Positions 1 to 10,651 of a stretch of DNA of 64,000 nucleotides are shown here, one piece after another; within the stretch, counting starts at the first letter, position 1; every line of letters begins with the position of its first letter. The notes under the pieces are model-generated. The model made no database searches, was not told where the DNA came from, and saw nothing but the letters and a program-made list of their open reading frames with translations. Both the position numbers and the translations under genes were made by a program. Origin of the DNA: Brasenia schreberi (lineage: Eukaryota; Streptophyta; Magnoliopsida; Nymphaeales; Cabombaceae). The stretch is from the NCBI GenBank assembly GCA_036023115.1, contig JAYKKT010000089.1:18843001-18907000 (forward strand), given 5' to 3'.

Positions 1-497
1 CTTGTTTTCTTACAAAACCTCCGCTAGATAAGCGAGTGTTAAGACTCAAACAAGGGCAAACACGAAGAGCTCAAGATCCTCAGGATCGAGACTCAAGACA
101 GTTGTCCCTTTTGTAAAATAACTTTTGTAAATAAGTTTTAGAAACCGAACATCGAACAGCATAGGATCTGCTCACTTGGAGCAATAGGCCTTGTAAGTCT
201 CTAGACTTCGACCACATCTGGTCTCTGGGAGGTCGCCACTCTTGGCACCACACCCATGTCATGCATCAGCATTCCACGCATGGTACTTGCATAAACATAA
301 TCCCATTTAGGACCAGATTCCAGAGTACAAACCCTTTGGCGTAATATCTCCTCCTACCAGAGTTTTAAATTGAGATTTTGCTAAAGATTGGGGCGATCCC
401 ATATTCTTCGTGGATAGATCTAGGGAGACATTGAAAGGGGTGTTTGTCATCTTTGCCCTTATCCAAATCGATTTGGACAAGGCCAAAGAGGGGCATC
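1..497 (+). mobile_element. Element A: 3' non-coding tail of a Ty3/gypsy (Tat-like) element
   Basis: This stretch has no coding region. It closely matches the 3' non-coding tails of D (about 35155-35655) and K (minus strand, about 42071-42540), including the CTCCGCTAGATAAGCGAG segment near its start. It ends in a purine-rich tract directly against an LTR, so it is the end of a plus-strand element whose body lies left of the window. The ORFs on the minus strand here are chance frames. Confidence 0.85.
485..497 (+). other. Polypurine tract of element A
   Basis: AAAGAGGGGCATC abuts the LTR start TGTAAACACC. The same tract lies before the LTRs of D (35643-35655) and C (minus, 15789-15801). In K (minus, 42071-42083) one G of the run is changed to C. 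It would prime plus-strand DNA synthesis. Confidence 0.75.
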
Positions 498-2960
498 TGT
501 AAACACCCCGAAATCCCACGAATTTCTCAAATCCATCTGGTTTTGTAAAAGCAGCCCCAAAGGGCCATTTTGAGTCTGGAAACCCAGGAGCCTTCCAGAC
601 AATCCTGTACATATGTTTTGAACTCTGTATTTCGAAAACATACAATATGGCTTTTAAAAGCTTTTTAAAAAACATATTTTGGAAACCCGAAGCAGCTTGG
701 CCTAATCCAGACAGGACCAGGAGAGCTAAGGAGAGCCCGGAACCGGAGCACATGTTGAGCCCGGCACAGCAACTCTCGTAACAAATCCACACCCCTAGGA
801 TCTCGAACGTCCAAGACCCTGTTATCATCGAAACATTGTTTGAAGTCATCTCCAAAAGGAGAAAACAGAGGCAGACGATCATGTTGGCGAAGACCCAACG
901 CAAACGGAGTACTGATGCTGTCAGGTCCCTTACAAACCGTTCATTTCGAACACAGCTCGAAGGAGTCAGAGTTTAGTTTGGATCGGATCTGGACCATATA
1001 TATCCAGATCCCAATCCAAACCCATGTATGGACTTGGATTTGGATTTGGATTCAAAAATCCAATCCAATATCCATATCCATGGCCCACATCACCTTCTCA
1101 TAAATGGAGGTGGGGCCCACTTGAATTTCACGTGGGATTATGGGCATGAGAGAGAGTGGGGGTGGATAAGATCAAGTGTGTGTTGTAATTAAGCTTGACT
1201 TGTGTGTCAAGTTTGGGGTTAATCATGTGGGTTAGCCTAATTAAGTGGGTTTAAGCTTGTAATTAGCCAAAACCTAACCTAGGGCTGCACCAACATGATG
1301 TGGTTAAGGTCTATGGGCCATGCAAAGGGAGCTCCTTCACCTAAACCTAACCAAAAACACCTAATCCTAGCCTTCCACCCTAATCCGGCCCTAATCTGAG
1401 CCTAATCACCTAACCCACTTCCCTAATCCCGGCCTAATCCCAACCTAATCACCTAACCCACTTCCCTAATCCTTCCCTAAACCTAGGTTAATTTCCCTAA
1501 ACCTAGCCTAATCCTAGCCTAATCACCAAACCTAGCTCACTAAACCTCACCCTAGAACCAACCCACCTAACTAAACCCTAAACCTCTAAACCACCCCTAG
1601 CCCACAACCTACCCAAACCACTTGTATTTAAAATATCTGGCCCTACCCTTTCCAGCCCACCTTATCATCATACCACCCTACCTTACACCACTCCTAGCCA
1701 CTCTAACTACCCGCCACCATTAAGTCCCCCTAGTCTGCCACTCCAACCGACTGTCATTTCATTCGGCCACCCTAGCAACCCGCCAACCCTAGGTGATTCG
1801 TTAAACCTTCCCTTAGGTTCACCCTTTGCACAACTTACCTTAAAACTAAACCCTATCCTTAGTGACCCTACTTAGGTCCTTTAACCCAACCCACCAAAAA
1901 GAGCCCCTCCTTAGCAGCCGACCATCTTCAAGGCGCCCTTCCCGTGCGCCCAAGGCATCCGGCCAGCACCTCCCCTTGCCGTTCAACCTCGCGGAGCTCC
2001 CTTTTGCAGCCCAAGGCGAAGGCCAAGCCCACGCTCAAGCAAGGCATCTTCGGACCAGCTATTAGTAAGTGCCTAACTCGGTCTTTAGTTGTATACTTGC
2101 TTGAGATTCAATTCGATACGGGGTTGTAATAACGAAGCATAGTCTCCCCCTACTTGTAATAACGTGGCTTGGCACACCCACACACGTGCACTCTCTTACT
2201 TGTGCACGATTTTGAACACACACGGGCCTAATCAGCCCCTAATACATAAGTATATACATATACTTTAATTTTTGTAGGGTTTTGCTTAAGTTGGGTGTGT
2301 TGTCTTTCAATTCAAGCACTCACACACATTGAGCTTTCGCTCTTATTTGCAAGACCCGAGTAAGGGCACATATACATACTCTATATACATATCTCCCTTC
2401 GGCATTTACATTATAAGTCATTTCCCTTCGGTTATTTCCCTTCGGCATTGTCTTTACATTCGGGTTTTCCCTTTGGAGTAGCATGAGTTTGTATTGCATC
2501 TACGCCATACCACGAGGTAGGACGCATATTGCATCAAAGCAAGCCCCGTTCAAATTCGCCCATGTAGTGGAGTGTTCATAACACACAAACTAGGTGGCCC
2601 GAAAAGGGATAAAAGGAAAGACTTAGGCACGTGCAAATCCACGTGATCTAAAATTTGCAATCGCATCTAAAAGACCCGAATTAAACACCTCGAACCGCTT
2701 CGTAGGCTTTGTATCCCAAAAACTCGATTTTTGCAAAGCGTATAGACTGACCCTTGCGCATCGGTGCAAGAAGGTCTACGACGACAAGAGCTCACTTGCT
2801 CACAGTCGCCACGATTAGAAGTCAGTTTAAAATATATCTTCGCTAGCTTAGGTAAGCTAGCTGGCACGCCCTGTTTACATAAATAGGCCTTAGACGCACG
2901 AGAGGATCCACTCCAAGCCGAAAAAAGGTGGGGAGGCGTAGGGATTTTCGCGCGTCTACA
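498..2960 (+). repeat. 3' LTR of element A (K-type subfamily, shortened)
   Basis: The LTR runs from TGTAAACACC to GCGTCTACA, 2463 bp. Its sequence follows K's LTR but is about 790 bp shorter. It lacks the stretch that carries K's TATATAAA box and has fewer copies of the 110-bp repeat. It holds a degenerate CCTAA-rich array (about 1330-1600), the conserved core block (2115-2167), a GTAAGT donor-like site (2065-2070), paired G-boxes (2628-2633 and 2640-2645) and the U5 primer-site mimic (2862-2871). It is inserted in the second RNase H region of element B, so bases 2961-2965 (GTATG) should be half of a target duplication whose partner is outside the window. Confidence 0.9.
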
Positions 2961-5272
2961 GTATGGAAGCAGTTTTTCATTTCGAACTTGCCAAATTTTT
3001 AAAACTTGGTTTATAACAAGGAGGGAATCTCCAAAAACCTCGATGCATGCTACCCCTAGAGTTTTCAAAACTTTTAAACCTTGTATGAGTGCTTCATACT
3101 CGGCTATATTGTTGGAACATTCGAAATCTAGGTGAATTGCTATGGGGATTTCTCCCTTTTCGGGGGATACGAGGATGATCCCGGCACCTGCCCCTCGTTG
3201 GTTTCTTGCCCCGTCGAAGTGCATCTTCCACACTTGGTTTTCGAAAGAGTTTGCCAAAATGTGTTTTTAAAAATGGTTTTGCAATATGCCTTCATCCGGC
3301 ATTTCATTGAGTGTGGGATACGCATCTTCTAGGGGGAAGTCAGCCACGTAGTCTGCTAGGGCTTGCCCCTTAATGGAGACCTGGTGATGGTATTTCAAAT
3401 CATACTCCATTAGAAGGAGTTGCCATTTGCCCAATCTACCTGTGAGAATGGGTTTTTCGAATAAGTGCTTGATTGGGTCAAGCTTGGACACTATCCAGAT
3501 CTCATGATCTAGGAAATAGTGTCGAAATTTCTGGTAGGCCCAAACTAGGGCCAAATACGTCTTCTCCATGGCCTGATAATTCCTTTCGTAAGCTAGGAGA
3601 GTTTTCGAAAGATAGTATATGGCACATTCCTTGTGAGTGTCATCCTTGTATTGAGCTAACGGAGCTCCCAAGGCATTCGCATGCACAGAAATGTAAAGTA
3701 GAAGAGGTTTTCCTGGCTTTGGAGGGTTTAAAACAGGGGGATTAACTAAGTACGCCTTTAACCTTTCAAACGATTTTTGGCACTCGTCATCCCATAAAAA
3801 TTTTGTACCCTTTCTCAACAACTTGTTGAAGGGTTCGCAACTAGTTGCCAGGTTTGAGATAAACCGGCGAATGGACTGTAGGCGACCTTGGAGGCTACGA
3901 ATCTGCGTGAGATTGGAGGGTGGAGTCATGTCTATGATGGCTCTACACTTAGAGGGGTCGACTTCTATGCCCCTTTGGCTTACCATAAATCCTAAAAGCT
4001 TACTGGATTCTACACCGAATACGCATTTTTGAGGGTTTAGCTTTATGTTGTAAAGTCTAAGCCTTTCGAAAATCTTTTGTAAGCATTCGAGATGAGTGCA
4101 TCGAGTTTTTGACTTAGCCAGGAGATCATCTACATATACCTCTACGAGCTCATGAATTTAATCGTGAAAGATCGAGGTCATAGCTCTCTGGTACGTGGCA
4201 CCAGCATTTTTCAAACCAAAGGGCATGACCGTATAGCAGTACGTGCCCCATGGGGTTGTAAAAGCGGTTTTAGCCTGATCTCGTGGGCTTAGTTTGATTT
4301 GGTTATATCCTGAATAGCCATCCATGAATGAAAACATTTCATGATTTGCAGTACTATCGACTATCAAATCAATGTTTGGTAAAGGGAAATTATCTTTTGG
4401 GGTGGCTTTATTCAGGTTTCTGAAATCGATGCATATTCGAATTTTCCCACTAGTTTTTCGTACAACTATATTGGATAACCAATCAGAATACGAATGGGTT
4501 TTATAAATCCGGCTTTTAACAGATCTTCTAAACCCTCTTTGACTTGTGAATGCACATTCGGATGTATCTTCCTAAGCTTTTGTTTTACGGGTTTTGCATC
4601 TGAATCTAAGGGAAGACGATGCTCTACAACATTCGGGTCTATACCCCGCATGTCTTCATATGTCCATGCAAACACATCAACATAGGCTTTCAAAAATGCA
4701 ATGAATGATGCTTTTTCATGCTCATGCAGACATGTGCCTACCTTAATGAGTTTTGGCTTTAAATCGTTCCCTAAGTTTATCTCTATAAAATCCCCTCCTA
4801 CTGATTTCGAAGGTTTTTCAAAATCGAGAATTTTATGAAATTCAGGGAGCTCAGAAGTAGGATCTTCCTCGAGAGAATCCAATTATGGGCCTTGATCATT
4901 CTCAAGACTTCTAAATCCTAGGGAATTTGGACTTGACGCACAGTTTTCTCAAACGCTTGGTTTTTGTTTTGGATTTTCTGCAAGTTTTGAAGATTTTGGT
5001 CCTCTTATGAAGAGGACTTTCTTTTCAAAATTCTTTGCTCTTTCAAAACCTTTATCAGGAGCTGCTAAATACAGGATTTTATTTTTGGTATTTTGCGAAT
5101 TTTCGATTTTTTTAGATTTTTGTAAGGAAAGAACTTTAGGAACTATACAAACAACTCTTTTTTCGAGTTTTTGATCTTTTTCAAATGTTTTTGGTTTTTG
5201 GGATTTTTCAATTTTTTGAATCTCGAGTTTTTCAAATGTTTTTGGATTTTTGATTGAGGGATCTTCCATCAT
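2961..5272 (-). pseudogene. Element B pol (RT, RNase H, archaeal-type RNase H), broken and cut by LTR A
   Basis: Reading leftward from an ATG at 5272, 25 nt after the gag stop, the frame begins with a Lys-rich spacer (to a stop at 4949). A linker and reverse transcriptase start follow at 4466-4882, with a frameshift near 4485. The RT core (4158-4490) contains the FMDGYSGYNQI and FGLKNAGATYQ motifs. A stop at 4158-4160 replaces Gln just before YVDDLLAKSKTR. The frame then stays open through the RT thumb and first RNase H (3267-4157), hits a stop at 3267-3269 and continues into the second RNase H (FDGARNQRGAG). It ends at NEKLLPY, where LTR A begins. Integrase is missing here and should lie left of the window beyond element A. 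The gene is dead, while its gag partner next door is still open. Confidence 0.88.
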
Positions 5273-5274
5273 AC

Positions 5275-5276
5275 CT
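5275..5276 (-). promoter_or_regulatory. Splice-acceptor-like AG just before the B pol ATG
   Basis: On the minus strand a pyrimidine-rich run ends in CCTTTGTAG and is followed by GTATG, the pol start. K has the same arrangement at 47020-47021. It looks like a plant 3' splice site; use is not shown. Confidence 0.4.
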
Positions 5277-5297
5277 ACAAAGGAAAAACGCCACTAG

Positions 5298-8165
5298 TTA
5301 GACTCCGAACAAGAGATCTAAATCGTAGGTTTCTGCTTGGGTAGGCTCCAGGGCACCCTTGACCCAGGTGGTCACAGGGGGTGGTTCTGGTGGTATTCTG
5401 GGAGTATAGCCGATCCCGTGTCGGCTTTGGTTGGCTTTGGGCAAGATGGGTTCTACGAGACCCTGATTTTGTGCCCCTAGACTTTTGTATGGCATATACC
5501 CCATGTTCAATAACATGTTCCACGATTTTTTGTTTTTGGAAAAATTTTCATATAATTCGTGATCCTGGAACTTGCTATCGTCCATGTTATGCACATAAGG
5601 TTTTCTGTCCAGGGGTTTTGGAAATAGTGGACACTTGGATTTTCCTAGGATGGTTAGTGTTTTGAGTGGGCCAGCCTTGGGTGACCCCTGGATGTGTACG
5701 ACCTTCCTAGGTATCCGAAGGGTGAGCTTTGGTGGCTCGACCATAGTTCGCCCTGAGTTGGCCTCGCACGCCTGGGAACTTGAAAAGCATGGGGAATTTT
5801 GAATCCCCTGAAGCTGTGGATGACTCTCACTTAGAATCACAATGACTTGGTTTTCAAAAGGGATTTTGACACACCTATGGAAGGTGGATGGCACAGCATG
5901 TAGGCTGTGTATCCAAGGCCTTCCCAGCAATAGGTTGTAGTGGGGGTGGATGTCCAAGATATGGAATACCCCCACGTGAGCTATCCCTCCCATTTCCATG
6001 GGAAGTTCAACGGATCCTAAAGGTCTGGACGCATTTCCATCGTATCTAGTGATTACGATGGGGCTTGGGTTCATGGAAGTCAAGGTGACTCCAATCTGAT
6101 GTGCTATGTGAAGCGGAAGGATGTTGAGCCCTCCTCCCCCGTCAACTAGGCACCTATCTAGAGAGTGGTGATTCAATAGCACCTCGATGTGTAGGGCCTG
6201 ATTATGGGTTTCGTAGGGTCTTTCGAGATCCTCTTCCGAAAACATGATAGGTGTTTTTGCACCTATGGATGCCACTTGATTGGACAAGGATTCTGGGGTT
6301 ATGTCCGAACTAACCTTTGCTCTTTCTAGAATTTTCTCTAACACGAGTCTATGCCTAGGCGAGGTTTGTATCAGCTCTAGGATGGAAATATTAATGGGAA
6401 TCTTTGAAAGATGGTTTTTGAAATCATACAAGTTCAAAACGACTTTTCCTTTGTCCGTTTTGGGCAGAACTCCAAGAATACACGCTTTTGAAGGGCCAGG
6501 CACACTGACCACTTTTTTAGCATTTTGCAGATGTGGGGGTTGATAGATCCTCCCGAATCTTGTCACTTCCCCCACAATCAACCTAGGGTTCGAGCTTAAG
6601 ATGGCTCTAATTGAATGTTTTGGAGCACCTTGAATTTTCAAAACTGGCTTGATCGGGGACGAAACTCTTGGTGGTCCCCGAATCACTACTTGGACAGGTT
6701 CCCTATGAAGGATGAGTGTAGATGCACAAGTGGAAAAACCAGACTTATATGTACGCGCTAGACTCTTTGAAATTGTGAGAGCACATACCTCTTTGCCCTT
6801 CCCACTGGTACTTGCGTGATTGGGGAAGGGTTCTTTGAAAATAGCTTGGGCAGGCTCCGGTTCCTCAGTGACCTGGGGCCGGCCCTCTACTATCAAGTTC
6901 TCAATTTGGTTTAGGAGGGAAAAACACTGCTTTGTATCATGGCCTTTGAGCCGATGATACTTGCAGAATCGATTCAAAAACCTCCCTTTGGAAGTGATTC
7001 CCTCGGGGATTTCAGGGAGTTTGATCATGCCTTGGGCGAGTAGGAGGTCTAGGACCTCCGACACAGGTTGCCCTAGTGGAGTGTACTCCCGTTTTTCAAA
7101 TGGTTTTTGTATTTTTTTCTCTTTTCTGTTTTCAAAATTTTCAAAATTTTTTGAAGTGCTCGCCAGCCTTGGATCTACCCGGACATTGGCGATCTTATGG
7201 GGTTTTTCCCCTTTGTCCATGGTGGGTAGCCCGTAATTGCCGGGCTTTTCTAAGCGAGTCTTTGAATTTACGCTCCCTTTCCACAGGTGGTCGTAAACCC
7301 CTTTTTTCAAATTCGTCTCAAAAAGAGATGCTTTTTTAATGAGTTTGTGGAAAGTAGAGATTTTATGTAAAGAAAGAAGAGTTTTCAATTCAGTTTTGAA
7401 ATTGTCCAGGATGAGCATTACTGCGCATACTTCGGATATGGGTTCTCGTACTTGCCCAAGGAGAGACCTCCATCGAACGATAAATGTATGCACATCTTCG
7501 TTCATACCTTGCTTCGTATCCCTCAAAGTGTTCAATGTAGGCGTGACTTCTACGTTGTGTGAAAATCTTTGCATGAAGCAGTTCGCCAACTCTTCAAAAG
7601 TTGTGAACTGGCTCAAATCGTAGGAAGCCAACCATTTAGAAGCTGTGCCTTTGAGGGATAAGGGGAACCAATACACCCATTTCATCGAGTCCTTCTTTCT
7701 CTTGTGGGCTCGATGAGAGAAAAGCTGTAGGTGAGACCTAGGGTCTCCCGTGCCATCATACCGATGGAAATTCAGTATTTCGTCATCACTGTCTGTTTCG
7801 TAATCTAAAGGGAGAAAATCAGATAGGACGTATGTTGTTTTCTCTCTATTTTGCCCCTTCAGCAACTGCTGTAGGGCTTTACGATCCTTGTGAGTGAAGG
7901 AATCGAGGTATTGGTTGCCTTCCATCTCAGAGGTCTCCTTGTGTTTACGAGTTTTTCCAAACTTCTTTTTGGCCTTTATTGGTTCGCCATGTGACGAACA
8001 CGAATCAGCTGCTTCAGCCTCTTGGCTGAGAGCAACGATCTTGGCCTCGTATTGTCTTCTTAACTCTTCCTCTTTTTGTTTTCGATTTTTCAAAGATCTT
8101 CTAGAATGAGAACTTGAAGAGCATGAGAACCGGCTAGACACTTCATTGGAGTCTGAACTCGACAT
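5298..8165 (-). CDS. Element B gag-protease polyprotein with G-patch-like C-terminus (open, 955 aa)
   Basis: This is the structural and protease frame of a Tat-like Ty3/gypsy element. I chose the ATG at 8165 (MSSSDSNEV), not the upstream in-frame one, because it matches the starts in D, E and K. Order: Ser-rich and coiled-coil N-terminus (1-80); gag capsid region (about 130-290); zinc knuckle CX2HX4HX4C (Cys401, His404, His409, Cys414), with His for the second Cys; a Pro/Lys-rich linker; protease with LVDGGGGLNIL (Asp675) and LLLGRPW (746-751); and a G-patch-like tail (about 881-920). There is no stop or frameshift over 955 codons, unlike the equivalent frames in D, E and K. Pol begins 25 nt downstream in another frame. 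Capsid and protease roles are inferred from family membership. Confidence 0.9.
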   Translation of the reverse strand: MSSSDSNEVSSRFSCSSSSHSRRSLKNRKQKEEELRRQYEAKIVALSQEAEAADSCSSHGEPIKAKKKFGKTRKHKETSEMEGNQYLDSFTHKDRKALQQLLKGQNREKTTYVLSDFLPLDYETDSDDEILNFHRYDGTGDPRSHLQLFSHRAHKRKKDSMKWVYWFPLSLKGTASKWLASYDLSQFTTFEELANCFMQRFSHNVEVTPTLNTLRDTKQGMNEDVHTFIVRWRSLLGQVREPISEVCAVMLILDNFKTELKTLLSLHKISTFHKLIKKASLFETNLKKGVYDHLWKGSVNSKTRLEKPGNYGLPTMDKGEKPHKIANVRVDPRLASTSKNFENFENRKEKKIQKPFEKREYTPLGQPVSEVLDLLLAQGMIKLPEIPEGITSKGRFLNRFCKYHRLKGHDTKQCFSLLNQIENLIVEGRPQVTEEPEPAQAIFKEPFPNHASTSGKGKEVCALTISKSLARTYKSGFSTCASTLILHREPVQVVIRGPPRVSSPIKPVLKIQGAPKHSIRAILSSNPRLIVGEVTRFGRIYQPPHLQNAKKVVSVPGPSKACILGVLPKTDKGKVVLNLYDFKNHLSKIPINISILELIQTSPRHRLVLEKILERAKVSSDITPESLSNQVASIGAKTPIMFSEEDLERPYETHNQALHIEVLLNHHSLDRCLVDGGGGLNILPLHIAHQIGVTLTSMNPSPIVITRYDGNASRPLGSVELPMEMGGIAHVGVFHILDIHPHYNLLLGRPWIHSLHAVPSTFHRCVKIPFENQVIVILSESHPQLQGIQNSPCFSSSQACEANSGRTMVEPPKLTLRIPRKVVHIQGSPKAGPLKTLTILGKSKCPLFPKPLDRKPYVHNMDDSKFQDHELYENFSKNKKSWNMLLNMGYMPYKSLGAQNQGLVEPILPKANQSRHGIGYTPRIPPEPPPVTTWVKGALEPTQAETYDLDLLFGV

Positions 8166-8188
8166 GACTCCGACACTTTTAAATCCAA

Positions 8189-8190
8189 CT
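8189..8190 (-). promoter_or_regulatory. Splice-acceptor-like AG 23 nt before the B gag ATG
   Basis: The minus strand reads TTGTCTTCTTGCATTTCATAG, a pyrimidine-rich tract ending in AG. AG sites at similar spacing precede the gag ATG in D, E and K. Function is inferred. Confidence 0.35.
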
Positions 8191-8287
8191 ATGAAATGCA
8201 AGAAGACAAAGAGTTAAAACACTTCTTTGAAAAAATGATTTTTTTAGAGATTGGTTTGTTTTGTATCGATTTTTCCAAAAGACCCAC

Positions 8288-8305
8288 GTCCCACCGGGCG
8301 TGCCA
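8288..8305 (-). other. Primer binding site of element B
   Basis: TGGCACGCCCGGTGGGAC on the minus strand lies 4 nt inside the LTR end. The initial TGG pairs with a tRNA CCA end. I could not identify the tRNA with certainty. K has the identical 18-mer. Confidence 0.8.
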
Positions 8306-9307
8306 AATCTGTAGACACGGAAAATCCTCATCTCCAGGTTCTTAGGCCTGAAGCGAATCTTTTCGTGCTTGCGTCGCTTTAAAAAGGGCGTGCCAGCTAG
8401 CTTTATCAAACTAGCGAAGTGATTTTTGAAAATATCTGACTTTTGGGGCGACTGTGGACAAGTGGGTTATTTTCGTCGCAGACTTTCTTGCACTGGCGCG
8501 CAAGGGTCAGTCTGTACGCTTTAGGAAATCTCAATTTTACACAAACACGACTCTTTTTGAAAACTTTGAAAGTGTTTTATCGATTGGTTTTGTCAAATTT
8601 GCAACTTTTATACAGGGGATCTATGCGCTCCTATGTCTCTCTGGTTTTAGCCAATTTTGGTGTGTAGTCGTGTGCATCCAATGCTCGATTTAAGGAAAGT
8701 ACTACACGATTTGATCAATCTGGTTCGATGTAAGTATGCTCCCTATCTCGAGTGTGGCGAATATGCAATGCAAACTCACACAACTTGAAGGGAAAACCCG
8801 GAATTTAAAGACATAGCAGAAGGGAAATAGCATAAAGGGAAATATGGCTATATCTTAGATGCGGAAGGGAAAATATATATAGCTATATCTTAAGAGTGAG
8901 AAGGCTCAATGTGAGTGAGTGCCTTGAGTGTATAAATTGAAAGGGCAACTCACACGACTTGAACCTTAAAAACCCAGCTGAAAGGGGAAATACGTATATA
9001 TATGTAAGAGCGGAAAGGCTCAATGTGAGTGAGTGCTTTCAGTGTATAGAATGAAAGACAACTCACACGACTTGAACCTTAAAACCCAGCTGAATGTATA
9101 TAAATAGAGCTATATCCTATGGGTTGTTGAGGCTCGTTTTGTGTGCAAAAAGGTGTGCAGATAAGAGTGGAAAGGCTCGAGTGTACGTGTGTGATTCGTG
9201 TTTCAAACCATAATATTACATCTCGGGGGGAGACTACGCTCCATTATTACAACCCCGTATCAAATTTAATTGAATTTGAAACAACGTAAAAAAAAACAGG
9301 TTCGAGC

Positions 9308-9313
9308 ACTTAC
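9308..9313 (-). promoter_or_regulatory. Splice-donor-like GTAAGT in LTR B
   Basis: GTAAGTGC on the minus strand occupies the same place relative to the conserved core block as the GTAAGT in LTRs A, C, D, H, I, K and L. It is a candidate 5' splice site for gag or pol mRNAs. Confidence 0.35.
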
Positions 9314-9632
9314 ACGTCGTTTGCTTGGACTTCCTTTATCAGTGAAATCTGACCTTGGATATAGCAGTTGGATGGACCTTTCTCTGCGAAACGACCAGCT
9401 GCGTGGAAGGTTGATCCTAGATCGTGACCTGGGCTAGGTTGACACACTAAGGTGCTATGGGTTCTGGACTTAGACACGACAGATCTAGGGTGAGAACTAA
9501 TGGATCTAGGTCAGGTCTAGGTGGGTTGTTTTGGTTAAAAGCTAGACCAAGGCCCTAAGGGAAAAACCTGACCAACTAATGGTCGAGTTAGGTGGTGTCT
9601 ACGGGATTATTTTAGGTGAGACACTATGGAAT

Positions 9633-10242
9633 GCTCGGCCAACTAATGGCCAAGCTTGGGTGGGGATTAGTGAATGATCTTAGGGGAGATCCTAAGGTGA
9701 GCTCTAGGGTAATGCTCGGCCAAAAGGTGGCCGAGTTGGGCAGGTTTTTGGAGAAGGATTAGGTAGGATCTAAGGTTGAATCCTAAGGAAAGAGCTCGGC
9801 CAAATGGTGGCCGAGCTTTGGCTGATGTTAGATGGTTGATCTCAGGTGAGATCCTAAGGGAGTGGCTCGGCCAAAAGGGTGGCCGAGCTGGGTAGGTTTA
9901 GAGTGGGTTTTTTTTTTTTAGTTAGGATCTAACTTGGGTAATGGTTTAAGGATAGGGATAGACCTAAGATGAGCTCGGCCACTATGGACCGAGCTAAATG
10001 GGTGAGGATGGGTTCGACAAAAGGAGGGAACCGAGTGTTTTAGACACTCGGTTTGGCCAGGTTTTTGGGAGTGGTTTTGAGTTAGGAAATGAATTAGGTA
10101 CTGGTTTTTATGTTAGGATTTTCTTTAGAACAGATCTAAGGTGAGCTCGGCCAGCCAATGGCCAAGCTGGGTATGGTCGTAGGTTAGGATGGTCTTAGGT
10201 AGAACTAGGTCAGCCCCTTTAGTGAAGTTCGGCCAGCTCCTT
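9633..10242. repeat. Array of short hairpins in LTR B
   Basis: At least seven dyads with 7-10 bp arms and 5-8 nt loops occur at roughly 50-100 bp spacing. Examples are CTCGGCC/GGCCGAG at 9715-9735, AGCTCGGCC/GGCCGAGCT at 9793-9817, GCTCGGCC/GGCCGAGC at 9865-9888 and AACCGAGTGT/ACACTCGGTT at 10029-10053. The intervening sequence is ordinary GT- and A-rich DNA. Confidence 0.8.
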
Positions 10243-10529
10243 GGCTGGACTTTGCTGTGGCTTGTCGTTAGTGGTCTAGGTGGTTTAGAGAGGTGAGAAA
10301 AGAGATGGTTTTGGACAGGAACTAGGGGACTTACCTTGACAACGTTTCAGCCATTTGATCCTTGGTTCCCACGCAGCCAATCCTCACCAAGCAAGGGCCA
10401 TCCAATGCCGCCAGATTTCATTTCTTTTCAGCCATGTACAAGCCGTGATCAACAAACTCCAGCCCACCCACAACTTCCACCCACAATCTCACGAAAACAA
10501 GAGGGGAAGGCCAGCCCCTTTTGTTGACC

Positions 10530-10532
<3 letters not shown>

Positions 10533-10576
<44 letters not shown>
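10533..10576 (+). repeat. (CT)22 microsatellite in LTR B
   Basis: An uninterrupted run of about 22 CT dinucleotides lies inside the LTR. Read on the element's own strand it is GA. ORFs through it (Ser/Leu or Glu/Arg repeats) are not genes. Confidence 0.95.
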
Positions 10577-10579
<3 letters not shown>

Positions 10580-10642
10580 CCCCAAGTGGAGAGGCATGAA
10601 ATGCTGGAAAAAAAATCCTCTCAAAAGCCAACCCTCTCATGT

Positions 10643-10651
10643 CCTTTTATA
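10643..10651 (-). promoter_or_regulatory. TATA box of LTR B
   Basis: TATAAAAGG on the minus strand lies downstream of the GGAT/ATCC-rich module, the same order as in C, D, I and K. Probable core promoter of element B. Confidence 0.55.

Noticed and set aside
80..903. ORFs of 60-198 codons at the window start
   Set aside because: They lie antisense across the polypurine tract and LTR start, and equivalents recur at each LTR start (35540, 41926, 53146) only because the DNA repeats.
1330..1600. True telomere tract
   Set aside because: The repeats are degenerate, recur inside each LTR at the same place and have no perfect CCCTAAA run.
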